From positions 186,001-250,000 of the forward strand of contig NZ_MJUX01000007.1 of NCBI RefSeq assembly GCF_001927245.1: a DNA stretch of 64,000 nucleotides. The letters are read 5' to 3'. This document shows, in pieces, positions 18,820 through 26,846 of the stretch. Numbering within the stretch: the stretch's first letter is position 1; each line of letters begins with the position of its first letter. The position numbers and the translations under genes are program-made. The notes under the pieces were generated by a model. It was not told the DNA's origin. It was given only the letters and a program-made list of their open reading frames with translations, and did not search any database. Source of the DNA: Acuticoccus yangtzensis. GTDB taxonomy: Bacteria; Pseudomonadota; Alphaproteobacteria; Rhizobiales; Amorphaceae.

Positions 18820-20217
18820 ATGGACCTCAACCCCGCCCACAACCAGTCCGTCGTGGACCTCGACCGGGAGAACGTGCTCCACCCCTTCACCTCGCCCTCC
18901 GCGCTGATGGAGCATGGCGCGACGGTCATCAGCGAGGCCAAGGGCGCCCGCCTGACCGGGCTCGACGGCAAGGTCTATCTCGACGGTTTGGCGGGCCTGT
19001 GGTGCGTCAATGTCGGCTACGGGCGGGACGAGATCGCCGACGCCATCGCCGCCCAGGCGAGGAAGCTGCCTTATTACCACTCCTTCTCGGCCATGGGGAC
19101 GGAGCCCGCCGCCTACACGGCCGACAAGGTGAAGCGCATGGCGCCCGCCGGCATCGCCCGCGTGCTTTTCGGCTGCTCCGGGTCGGACGCCAACGACACG
19201 CAGGTCAAGCTCGCCTGGCACTACAACAACCTGAAGGGCCGGCCGCAGAAGAAGAAGATCCTCGCCCGCAAGCGCGCCTATCACGGCGTCACGGTGGCCG
19301 CGGGCTCCCTCACCGGCCTCGCCTACGTGCACACCGCGTTCGACCTGCCGGCCTTCCCGGTGATCCACCTCACCTGCCCGCATTATTATCACGAGCAGCT
19401 CCCCGGCGAGACCGAAGAGGCCTTCACCGACCGCCTGGTGGCCGAGCTGACCGACACGATCGAGCGTGAGGGTGCCGACACCATCGCCGCCTTCATCGCC
19501 GAGCCGGTGATGGGCGCGGGCGGTGTCGTCATGCCGCCGAAGGGCTATTTCGAGAAGGTGTCGAAGGTGCTGAAGGCCAACGACATCCTCTTCATCGCCG
19601 ACGAGGTGATCTGCGGCTTCGGGCGCCTCGGCACCCCCTTCGGCTCGCATTATTTCGGGATCGAGCCGGACATGATCTCCGTCGCCAAGGGCATCACCTC
19701 GGGCTATCAGCCGCTGTCCGCCGTGCTGGTCGGCGAGACGGTGTACCAGACGATGCTGGAGGACCCGCTGAACCTGAACCTCTTCGGCCACGGCTACACG
19801 TATACGTCGCACCCGGTCGCCTGCGCCGCCGCCAACGCCAATCTCGACATCATCGAGCGCGAGGGCATTGTCGCCAAAGCGGCCGAAACGGGCGCCTATC
19901 TGCAGGAGAGTCTGCGCACCGCCTTCGCCGGCGACCCGCACGTGGGCGAGGTGCGCGGCACCGGCATGATCGCCGCGGTGGAGCTTTCCGCCGATCCCGC
20001 CACGCGCCGCACGTTCGACGTCGCCGCCGGTGTCGGCAAGGCGGTCGCGGCCGAGGCGATGGCGCGCGGCCTCATCGTGCGGCCGATGATGAACGACGCC
20101 CTCGCCCTCTCCCCGCCGCTCATCCTCACCCGTGACGACGTGGACGAGGTCGTCGGCACGCTGAAAGCCTCGGTCGACGCCAAGCGCGACATGATCGCCG
20201 CCGCCGCCAAAGGCTGA
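18820..20217 (+). CDS. Class III PLP-dependent aminotransferase (omega-transaminase type)
   Basis: A 465-residue fold-type I aminotransferase. The N-terminal HPFTSPSALMEHGATVISEAKG and LAGLWCVNVGYGR segments, FIAEPVMGAGG, the PLP-contacting DEVICGFGRLG and the Schiff-base lysine in ISVAKGITSGYQPLSAVLVG are typical of the aspartate-aminotransferase-family omega-transaminases, often annotated as beta-alanine or putrescine:pyruvate aminotransferases. Exact amine substrate is unknown. The ATG at 18820 follows CAGGGAG; an upstream in-frame ATG at 18721 would add a non-conserved 33 residues. The neighbouring acetylpolyamine amidohydrolase-like gene makes a polyamine-related amine donor plausible, but this is inference from proximity. 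Confidence 0.9.
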   Translation: MDLNPAHNQSVVDLDRENVLHPFTSPSALMEHGATVISEAKGARLTGLDGKVYLDGLAGLWCVNVGYGRDEIADAIAAQARKLPYYHSFSAMGTEPAAYTADKVKRMAPAGIARVLFGCSGSDANDTQVKLAWHYNNLKGRPQKKKILARKRAYHGVTVAAGSLTGLAYVHTAFDLPAFPVIHLTCPHYYHEQLPGETEEAFTDRLVAELTDTIEREGADTIAAFIAEPVMGAGGVVMPPKGYFEKVSKVLKANDILFIADEVICGFGRLGTPFGSHYFGIEPDMISVAKGITSGYQPLSAVLVGETVYQTMLEDPLNLNLFGHGYTYTSHPVACAAANANLDIIEREGIVAKAAETGAYLQESLRTAFAGDPHVGEVRGTGMIAAVELSADPATRRTFDVAAGVGKAVAAEAMARGLIVRPMMNDALALSPPLILTRDDVDEVVGTLKASVDAKRDMIAAAAKG

Positions 20218-20250
20218 GGCGGAGCCGCCCCATCATCGGCCGACAGCCGC

Positions 20251-20283
20251 CGCCGGGCGACCCTTTGCGGGGTACGCCCGGCG
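20251..20283 (+). terminator. Strong hairpin after the aminotransferase gene
   Basis: CGCCGGGCG (20251-20259) pairs perfectly with CGCCCGGCG (20275-20283), and the interior adds an ACCC/GGGT pairing around a TTTGCG loop with one unpaired A. It starts 34 bp after the aminotransferase stop. It lacks a T-tract, so it is a candidate for factor-assisted termination or a 3'-end stabiliser rather than a textbook intrinsic terminator. Confidence 0.4.
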
Positions 20284-20382
20284 GGCCGGCCGGCGCACGC
20301 CTTGCGCCCGACCCGCCTTCGGTCATAAGCAGCGTCCAGCGATCTGACATTCGACCACTTCCAACGCCGGACCGGGTTCCCG

Positions 20383-21408
20383 ATGCGCACCTTCTACGCG
20401 GCCGAAACCGCCCTGCACTCGCCCAACGTCTTCATGCTGCGCGGGCGGCTCGCCCCCAATGAGGAACGGGCCGAGCGGGCGGAGCGGCTGCTGACCGGCC
20501 TCGCGCGCCTCGGCCTGACGCCGGACGAGCCGGCCGCGGCCCCCGCCGCCTCGCTCGCCGCCGTCCACAGCCCCCGCTATCTGGACTTTCTGGAGACCGC
20601 CCACGCCGCCTGGTCGCAGCTCCCGAACGCGGGCGACGAGGTGCTCGCCAACACCCAGCCGCGCCTTGCCGACGCTACCTACCCCGCCAGCATCGTCGGC
20701 CGCGCGGGCTGGCATGTCGGCGACCATGGATCGCCCATCGGCGCCGGAACATGGCAAGGTGCACGCCGCGCCGCCGACACCGCCGTCGCCGCCGCCGAGG
20801 TGACCGCAACCGGCGCCCCCGCCTATGCCCTCTGCCGCCCGCCCGGCCACCATGCCGCGCGCGAGACCGCCGGCGGCCACTGCTTCCTCAACAACGCCGC
20901 CATCGCCGCCGAAGTCCTCATCGCCAAGGGCGCCCGCCCCGCGATCCTCGACATCGACGTTCACCACGGCAACGGCACCCAGTCGATCTTCTACGAGCGC
21001 GGCGACGTCCTTTTCGTGTCGATCCACACCGACCCGTCGGTCTTCTACCCCTTCTTCAACGGCTATGCGCGCGAGTGCGGCACCGGAGCGGGCGAAGGCG
21101 CCAACATCAACATGCCGCTCCCCCTGCGCGCGGGCGACGAGCCGTGGCTCGCCGCCATCCGCACCGCGCTCGGCCACATCGAAACGTTCGGCGCGGACAG
21201 CCTCGTCCTCTCCCTCGGCCTCGACGTTCATGCCTCCGATCCGCTCGGCGGCATGAGCGTGACCACCGAAGGCATCGGCCGCGCGGGCGAGATCCTGGGC
21301 GGCACCGGCCTTCCCACCGCGCTGATCCAGGAAGGCGGCTACCTGTCCGAGCCGCTGACCGACAACATCGCCGCCTTCCTCGGCGGCTTCATGGAGACCG
21401 CGCGATGA
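20383..21408 (+). CDS. Histone deacetylase superfamily protein, acetylpolyamine amidohydrolase-like
   Basis: A 341-residue zinc-dependent deacetylase. Family motifs are in order: CRPPGHHAARETAGGHCFLN (about 147-166, with the catalytic His pair), ILDIDVHHGNGTQSIFY (zinc ligands Asp and His), SIHTDPSVFYPFFNG, and SLGLDVHASDPLGG with the third zinc-ligand Asp, then ALIQEGGY. The start MRTFYAAETALHSP and length match bacterial acetylpolyamine amidohydrolases (AphA type), which deacetylate acetylated putrescine, cadaverine or spermidine in the cytoplasm. Its last 4 bases (ATGA) overlap the pyrK start, so it is translationally coupled to the pyrimidine genes, which is unexpected for this activity. 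Confidence 0.92.
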   Translation: MRTFYAAETALHSPNVFMLRGRLAPNEERAERAERLLTGLARLGLTPDEPAAAPAASLAAVHSPRYLDFLETAHAAWSQLPNAGDEVLANTQPRLADATYPASIVGRAGWHVGDHGSPIGAGTWQGARRAADTAVAAAEVTATGAPAYALCRPPGHHAARETAGGHCFLNNAAIAAEVLIAKGARPAILDIDVHHGNGTQSIFYERGDVLFVSIHTDPSVFYPFFNGYARECGTGAGEGANINMPLPLRAGDEPWLAAIRTALGHIETFGADSLVLSLGLDVHASDPLGGMSVTTEGIGRAGEILGGTGLPTALIQEGGYLSEPLTDNIAAFLGGFMETAR

Positions 21409-22217
21409 CCGCCGCCGCAGCCGCCCCCGGCGACACCGCTCGCGAGACACCGCGGCGCGGCGCACCCGTCTTCGCCGGCGATGTCACCGTTCGCACCATC
21501 GCCGAGGCGTCCGGCGTCACCACGATGACCTTCGACACGCCTCCCGCCTTCCGCCACATCTCCCCCGGCCAGTTCGCGATGGTGTCGTCGAACCGCGACG
21601 GCGCGCCGCTGCTCGCCCGGCCGATGAGCCTCATCGCCACGGACCCGCTGGAGATCTCGTTCGGCTACCAGGGCGAAGGCACCCGCCTCATCGCCGCCGC
21701 CGAGCCGGGCGAGAAGCTGCACATCATGGGCCCTCTCGGCCTCCCCTTCGCGCCGCTCGGAAGTGACGCGCTGATCGTCGTCGAAGGTGCGCACTTCGGC
21801 ACGATGCTGTCCCTCGCCCGCATGCGCCACGCTGCGGGGGAGGCAACGCACGTCCTCTTCGTGACGCGCCCGCCCGCCCAGCCCGCTGGCCCCGTCACCG
21901 CCGGCGAGCAGGACGCGGCCCTCATGGCGATGTTCGAGCCCTACGCCACCGTCACCGCCGTTCCGGGCGACGCGCTGGCAGGTGCGCTCGCCGCCGCTGG
22001 CCGCCCCAGCGCGGTGGCCGCCGGCGCCTTCGACCACGGCATGAAAATCGTCCAGGACTGGTGCGACGCGGAGAAGATCCCCGGTCATGCCGCGCTTCAG
22101 GTCGCCATGCCCTGCGGCATCGGCGCCTGCAAATCCTGCATCAAGACCTTCAAGGACGGGCGCTACCATCTCGTCTGCGAAGGGCCGATCTTCCCCATCG
22201 CGGAGGTGGCCTTCTGA
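21405..22217 (+). CDS. pyrK: Dihydroorotate dehydrogenase electron-transfer subunit
   Basis: A 270-residue ferredoxin-reductase-like flavoprotein. N-terminal FAD-binding barrel with the RPMSL motif (about 69-73), an NAD-binding half, and at the C-terminus the PyrK iron-sulfur pattern Cys-x4-Cys-x2-Cys-x12-Cys starting at CGIGACKSC. It should pass electrons from class 1B PyrD to NAD+. The ATG at 21405 lies within the ATGA overlap with the deacetylase gene and the stop overlaps the pyrD start by one base (TGATG). A longer open frame upstream runs antisense-free through the deacetylase gene but has no family similarity. The pyrKD arrangement is typical of Firmicutes and less common in Proteobacteria. 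Confidence 0.92.
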   Translation: MTAAAAAPGDTARETPRRGAPVFAGDVTVRTIAEASGVTTMTFDTPPAFRHISPGQFAMVSSNRDGAPLLARPMSLIATDPLEISFGYQGEGTRLIAAAEPGEKLHIMGPLGLPFAPLGSDALIVVEGAHFGTMLSLARMRHAAGEATHVLFVTRPPAQPAGPVTAGEQDAALMAMFEPYATVTAVPGDALAGALAAAGRPSAVAAGAFDHGMKIVQDWCDAEKIPGHAALQVAMPCGIGACKSCIKTFKDGRYHLVCEGPIFPIAEVAF

Positions 22218-23119
22218 TGAGCGCGACCGTTCCGGACCTCGCCGTGCCGATCGGCGCCGTCACGCTGAAGAACCCGATCATCCCCGCCTCCGGCACCTTC
22301 GCCGCCTCCTATGGCCGCGTGTTCGACCTCGGCCGCCTCGGCGGTCTGGTCCCCAAGACGCTGATGCCCGGCTATCGCCCCGGCCACCCGCCCAACCGCC
22401 TCACCGAAGCTGGCGGCGGCCTCCTCAACGCGGTCGGCATCCCGTCGGACGGCGAAGAGGCGTTCCTGCGCGATACCCTCCCCGCCTACAAGGGATGGGG
22501 CACCCCGCTGATCGTATCCGTCTCGGCCGACACCGCCGCCGGGTTCGCCGAACTGGTGGCGCTGCTCGAGGACGAGGGCGTCGACGCGGTCGAGCTGAAC
22601 CTCTCCTGCCCGAACCTCGAGGAAGGCGGCAAGTCCTTCGCCCTCGACACCAAGATGACCGCCGAGGCCGTCGCCGCCTGCCGCTCCTCCAAGCTGCCGC
22701 TGTGGGCGAAGCTCTCGCCGAACGCCGAGGACATCGCCGCGATCGCCGCCGCCGCCGTGGACGCGGGGGCCGACGCTCTCATCGTCGCCAACACCCTCAC
22801 CGGCATGGCGATGCGGCGCGACGGGCGGCCCGCCCTCGCCAACGTCACCGGTGGCCTCTCCGGCGCGCCGGTCAAGCCGGTCAACCTGCGCTGCACCTAC
22901 CAGGTGGCGCAGAAGCTGCCGGGAACGCCGATCATCGGCTGCGGCGGCATCTCCACCTTGCAGGACGTTCTCGACTACATGGCCGCGGGTGCCTCGGCCG
23001 TCGCGGTCGGCTCGGCCACCTTCACCCGACCCCTGACCATGGTGAACCTCGTCGACGAGATTGCCAGCCACTGCACCTCGCGCGGGATCGCCGCCCGTGA
23101 CCTCACCCTCCGCGCCTGA
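22217..23119 (+). CDS. pyrD: Dihydroorotate dehydrogenase, class 1B catalytic subunit
   Basis: A 300-residue FMN-dependent barrel enzyme oxidising dihydroorotate to orotate, the fourth step of UMP synthesis. The start MSATVPDLAVPIGAVTLKNP, ASGTFAASYGRV, LNAVGIPSDG, and LNLSCPNLEEGG (with the catalytic Cys base of class 1 enzymes instead of the Ser of class 2) are visible; IIGCGGISTLQDVLDYMAAG is the phosphate-binding end. Class 1B assignment follows from the Cys and from the coupled pyrK. It lacks the N-terminal membrane extension of the quinone-linked class 2 enzyme that most Proteobacteria use. The start overlaps the pyrK stop by one base. Confidence 0.94.
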   Translation: MSATVPDLAVPIGAVTLKNPIIPASGTFAASYGRVFDLGRLGGLVPKTLMPGYRPGHPPNRLTEAGGGLLNAVGIPSDGEEAFLRDTLPAYKGWGTPLIVSVSADTAAGFAELVALLEDEGVDAVELNLSCPNLEEGGKSFALDTKMTAEAVAACRSSKLPLWAKLSPNAEDIAAIAAAAVDAGADALIVANTLTGMAMRRDGRPALANVTGGLSGAPVKPVNLRCTYQVAQKLPGTPIIGCGGISTLQDVLDYMAAGASAVAVGSATFTRPLTMVNLVDEIASHCTSRGIAARDLTLRA

Positions 23120-23164
23120 CCCCGCACCAGAGCGCCCGACCGCCCCACTCCGCGAGCCCCGACG

Positions 23165-24217
23165 ATGACCGACACGCTGACCATCCGCCGCCCCGACGAC
23201 TACCACCTTCACCTGCGTGACGGGGCCATCCTCGCGGCGGTCACAAAGGGCTCGCTCGACTTCGGCCGCGCCATCATCATGCCGAACCTCGTCCCGCCGG
23301 TGGTCGACGCCGCCATGGTCCGCGCCTACCGCGCGCGCATCATGGACGCCGTCTCCCTCACTCCCGGCGCGTCGTTCGAGCCCTTGATGACGCTCTACCT
23401 CACCGACGATACCACCCCCGCCACCATCGACGCCGCCGCCGAGGTCTGCACCGCGGCCAAGCTCTACCCCGCCCACGCGACGACCAATTCGGCCTCTGGC
23501 GTCAACGACATCGACGCCCTGACCCCGGTTCTGGAACGGATGGCCGAGCGCGGCATGGTGCTGTGCATCCACGGCGAGGTGACCGACCACAGCGTCGACA
23601 TCTTCGACCGCGAGGCAGTATTCTTGGAACGCGTGCTGGCGCCGATCCGGTCGCGCGTACCGGGGCTGAAGATCGTGCTGGAGCACGTCTCGACGCGCGC
23701 TGCCGTCGCCTTCGTGAAGGAGGCGCCGAACATGGCCGCCACCATCACCGCCCACCATCTCGTCATCGACCGCAACGACCTCCTCGCCGGCGGCATCCGC
23801 CCGCACAACTATTGCCTCCCCATCGTCAAGCGGCGCGAGGATCGCGAGGCGCTCGTGGCCGCCGCCACCGGCGACGACGACCGCTTCTTCTTCGGCTCCG
23901 ACTCCGCCCCCCACACCGACATGAAGAAACTCGGCTGCTGCGGCGCCGCGGGATGCTTCACCGCGCCCGTCGCCATGGGCATCCTCGCCCACCTGTTCGA
24001 GAACAAAGGTCGCCTCGGCACGCTGGAAGCGTTCGCCTCCACCCGCGGCGCCGCCTTCTACGGCCTCGCCCCTCACGACGACACGATCACCCTGGTGAAG
24101 GGCGACCCCGTCGCACTGGAGCCGATCGCGACGCCCGACGGGCCGATTACGCTTTTCAACCCCGGCTTCCCGATCACCTGGCGCGTGGAGAATTCCCCCG
24201 CCCTCGATGGCCGCTGA
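23165..24217 (+). CDS. pyrC: Dihydroorotase (E. coli PyrC type)
   Basis: A 350-residue amidohydrolase that cyclises carbamoyl-aspartate to dihydroorotate. Metal ligands are all present: HLHLRDG (His-x-His), the carbamylated Lys in AAKLYPAHATTNS, His in CIHGEVTDHS, His in VLEHVSTRAAV and Asp in FFGSDSAPH. Length equals the short E. coli-type enzyme rather than the longer PyrC/AllB type. The gene sits 45 bp after pyrD, and pyrE follows 22 bp after its stop, so pyrK-pyrD-pyrC-pyrE form a likely operon. Confidence 0.95.
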   Translation: MTDTLTIRRPDDYHLHLRDGAILAAVTKGSLDFGRAIIMPNLVPPVVDAAMVRAYRARIMDAVSLTPGASFEPLMTLYLTDDTTPATIDAAAEVCTAAKLYPAHATTNSASGVNDIDALTPVLERMAERGMVLCIHGEVTDHSVDIFDREAVFLERVLAPIRSRVPGLKIVLEHVSTRAAVAFVKEAPNMAATITAHHLVIDRNDLLAGGIRPHNYCLPIVKRREDREALVAAATGDDDRFFFGSDSAPHTDMKKLGCCGAAGCFTAPVAMGILAHLFENKGRLGTLEAFASTRGAAFYGLAPHDDTITLVKGDPVALEPIATPDGPITLFNPGFPITWRVENSPALDGR

Positions 24218-24239
24218 CCCCGCGAAAAGGACCGAACCG

Positions 24240-24935
24240 ATGACCGCCGCCACCATCCTGCCCCGCGAGGACGTCGCACGCATCACCGCCCGTGCGCTCA
24301 TCGAGGTGCAGGCGGTTCACCTGCGCCCCTCAGACCCCTTCACCTACACGTCGGGCCTGAAGTCGCCGGTCTACGTCGATTGCCGCAAGCTGATCGGCTA
24401 TCCGCGCCTGCGCGCCACGCTGATGCAGATGGGCGTCGGCGCCATGGCCCGCGAGGTCGGCCTGGAGCGGTTCGACGCTGTGGCAGGCGGCGAAACCGCA
24501 GGCATCCCCTTCGCCGCATGGATGGCGGACCTCATGGGCCTCCCCATGCAGTACATCCGCAAGAAGCCCAAGGGGTTCGGCCGCGGGGCGCAGATCGAAG
24601 GCGCCTTCAAGGAGGGCCAGCGCACGTTGCTGGTCGAAGATCTCGCCACCGACGGCGGGTCGAAGGTCCGCTTCGCCGAGGCACTGCGTGAGGCGGGCGC
24701 CGAAATCGCCCACTGCTTCGTGGTCTTCCATCACGACATCTTCCCGGACAGCGCCAACGCCATGACCCGCCACGGCATCGCCCTCCACACCCTCGCCCGC
24801 TGGTCCGACGTTCTCAAGGTCGCCCGCGCCGAGGGGGCCCTCGACGCCGCCGACCTCACCGACGTCGAGGCCTTCCTCGCCGCGCCGCTGGCCTGGAGCG
24901 CCAAGCACGGCGGCATCGACCGGATCGACGTTTGA
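24240..24935 (+). CDS. pyrE: Orotate phosphoribosyltransferase
   Basis: A 231-residue phosphoribosyltransferase converting orotate and PRPP to OMP. FTYTSGLKSPVYVDCRKLIG, the flexible-loop segment YIRKKPKGFGRGAQIEG and the PRPP-binding motif LLVEDLATDGGSK are intact. The ATG at 24240 (MTAATILPRED) has AAAAGGA upstream and is chosen over an in-frame ATG at 24207 that would overlap pyrC. Last gene of the pyr operon; the downstream intergenic carries a long inverted repeat. Confidence 0.95.
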   Translation: MTAATILPREDVARITARALIEVQAVHLRPSDPFTYTSGLKSPVYVDCRKLIGYPRLRATLMQMGVGAMAREVGLERFDAVAGGETAGIPFAAWMADLMGLPMQYIRKKPKGFGRGAQIEGAFKEGQRTLLVEDLATDGGSKVRFAEALREAGAEIAHCFVVFHHDIFPDSANAMTRHGIALHTLARWSDVLKVARAEGALDAADLTDVEAFLAAPLAWSAKHGGIDRIDV

Positions 24936-25094
24936 CCCGCCGCGCCTGAGACACCGGCGCTTCTGCGAACGGGACCGCCCCGCGAGGCGTTCCCCCTCGC
25001 GCTCCCCCGGTTCGCCACCCGGCAGGCGGTCAGTTCGGGCTGAAGAAGCCCGAGACCGACCACCTGTGACAAGCTTTGGAAGGCGAGTGACGGC

Positions 25095-25171
25095 GTCAAG
25101 TGCCCATCCTCCCCATGCTCGCCCGCCCCCCAAGAGGGCGGCCTGCGCGTGGGTCCGGGTGGACACTTGAC
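25095..25171. repeat. 77-bp inverted-repeat element between pyrE and the regulator gene
   Basis: The 15-base ends 25095-25109 (GTCAAGTGCCCATCC) and 25157-25171 (GGGTGGACACTTGAC) are inverted copies with two mismatches, and an inner CCGCCC/GGGCGG hairpin (25123-25128 and 25136-25141) lies between them. It sits in the 298-bp gap between the convergent pyrE and ScfR-like genes. The form fits a small MITE-like or REP-like element, or a bidirectional transcription barrier; there is no T-tract and no coding capacity. Confidence 0.5.
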
Positions 25172-25233
25172 CCCGCCACACGTCTTCGGACGAACCGAGC
25201 CGCCGGTGCGGGCGATCAGCCGCGCATCGGCTG

Positions 25234-26691
25234 TCAGTCGCGCACGAAATGGTAGGGAGTGACCGAGCGGCGGGTGACGTCGACCACCAGCTTGCCCGTC
25301 AGCGGCGGAAAGGCGCGCCAGTTGCACTGCTCGCGCGGGCACAAGCGGCAGTTGACGCCGATCGGCGACGCCGCCGTGGCGAGCGACTTCGGCGCCAGGT
25401 CCAGCCCGTCCGCGTAGACGAGCTTGCCCGCATGCGCGGTCTCCGCGCCGAGCCCTACGACGAGCTCCTGGCCAGGATTGTGCGCGCCCACGCTGGCGCG
25501 CTCCGTCGTGCGCCCCACCGTCACGAAGCTCTGCCCCTCGGGAAGCGCCACGAGGTCGACGACGATGCGCCCCGGCGTGCGGAACGCCTCGTAGAGCCGC
25601 CAGCGCGGGCATGTGCCTCCCGACCGCGCGAACGGGAAGACACCGCCGCCGAAGCGCTTGGAGATGTTGCCCGCCCTGTCGACGCGGATCATGAAGAAGG
25701 GAACGCCCTTCGCGCCCGGACGCCGCAGCGTGGTGAGGCGGTGTGCCGTCTGCTCGAACGAGGCGCCGAAGCGTGAGGCCAGCACCTCCACGTCGTAGCG
25801 CAGCCGCTCGGCGTGGTCGAGGAAGCGGTCGTAGGGGAACATGATCGCCCCGGCGAGGTAGTTGCCGAGCGTCAGCCGCAATATGCCACGCGAGGAGTCC
25901 GAGGTGCAGCGCGGGTCGCTCGACAGGGCACGGATGAGTTCGCCGGCTTCCAGCTGGCCGACGAGGTGCGCGACCTGGAAGGTGCGGCTGGTCGGCCCCA
26001 GAAGCTCCGACAGCATCAGCCGGTTGCGGTGCTTGTCGAAGCGGCGCAGGAGGCCGTGCATCACGTCGTAGGGCATGATGACGGTGTCCACATTGTGCGC
26101 GGTCTTCAGGTGGTTGACGAGACTGGTCGTCAGCGCTTGCGGAAGGTCCAGGCGGATGTTGGCGCGCTTCGCGAAGTCGGCCGCCACCTGCTCCAGCTCG
26201 CCGAAATAGTTGTCGCGCGCCTGCAGCGCCTCACGCGTCTCCTCCACCGCGTTGTTGCCGACGCCGGACGGCGCGCCCGCCGCCGCGCTCTCCGCCAGCG
26301 CCTGCGCATCCTCGCGCGCGCCTGTCAGGCTTTCGTGCAGGCGCACCATCGCGTCGGCGATGCGCGGGAACATCTCGGCCATCTCCTGAAGCTCCTGGGG
26401 GGCGAGATCGGACCCCGCCAGCGCAGGGTCCGCCGCAACCTCCTGCAGGCCCAGCAGCACCGAGCCGTCGGCGGACGGGGCGAGGCTGCGCACGTCGATG
26501 TCGTAAGCGTCGGCGAGGCGCAGGATGAGCTGGGCCGTCAGCGGTCGCTGGTTGCGTTCGATCAGCGTCAGATAGCTCGCCGATATGGCGAGGCCCTCGG
26601 CCATCTGCGCCTGGGTCAGCTTCAGCGACCGCCGCAATCTGCGGATCTGCGGGCCGAGAAAGAGCTTCCGCCGCGCGTCGATGTCCGACAT
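25234..26691 (-). CDS. ScfR/RamB-type transcriptional regulator (XRE + IrrE-like + DUF2083)
   Basis: A 485-residue regulator of the short-chain fatty-acid family. Residues about 13-66 form an XRE helix-turn-helix (RLRRSLKLTQAQMAEGLAIS, SASYLTLIERNQRPL). The central part matches the ImmA/IrrE-like region but shows VAHLVGQLEAG rather than HExxH, so it is not a protease. The C-terminus has the DUF2083 signature with NCRLCPREQCNWRAF. Relatives (RamB, ScfR, PrpR) respond to acyl-CoAs or acetate and control glyoxylate-shunt and methylcitrate genes. It is divergent from aceA, the usual RamB target, and its own promoter region holds a perfect palindrome, so control of aceA and itself is likely. Confidence 0.88.
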   Translation of the reverse strand: MSDIDARRKLFLGPQIRRLRRSLKLTQAQMAEGLAISASYLTLIERNQRPLTAQLILRLADAYDIDVRSLAPSADGSVLLGLQEVAADPALAGSDLAPQELQEMAEMFPRIADAMVRLHESLTGAREDAQALAESAAAGAPSGVGNNAVEETREALQARDNYFGELEQVAADFAKRANIRLDLPQALTTSLVNHLKTAHNVDTVIMPYDVMHGLLRRFDKHRNRLMLSELLGPTSRTFQVAHLVGQLEAGELIRALSSDPRCTSDSSRGILRLTLGNYLAGAIMFPYDRFLDHAERLRYDVEVLASRFGASFEQTAHRLTTLRRPGAKGVPFFMIRVDRAGNISKRFGGGVFPFARSGGTCPRWRLYEAFRTPGRIVVDLVALPEGQSFVTVGRTTERASVGAHNPGQELVVGLGAETAHAGKLVYADGLDLAPKSLATAASPIGVNCRLCPREQCNWRAFPPLTGKLVVDVTRRSVTPYHFVRD

Positions 26692-26712
26692 GACAAACCT
26701 TACAATGTTACA

Positions 26713-26740
26713 GGCTGTATCATTCTTTACTGATACAGCC
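26713..26740. promoter_or_regulatory. Perfect 10-bp palindrome in the regulator/aceA intergenic
   Basis: GGCTGTATCA (26713-26722) and TGATACAGCC (26731-26740) are exact inverted copies with an 8-base spacer. It is 21 bp upstream of the regulator start codon and 106 bp upstream of the aceA start. The region is notably AT-rich compared with its surroundings. The size and position suit an operator for the dimeric ScfR-like protein controlling itself and aceA. The AAAGTTTGCAAA-like site described for Corynebacterium RamB is not seen here. Confidence 0.65.
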
Positions 26741-26846
26741 CAACCTCAGCAATACTGCCAAGGTATGGACCGGGATGACAATTTCGCGTTTCTACAATGC
26801 ACCGGCGCCGAGAGCGCGTACACACGTTTCGTTGTCAGGACCGACC

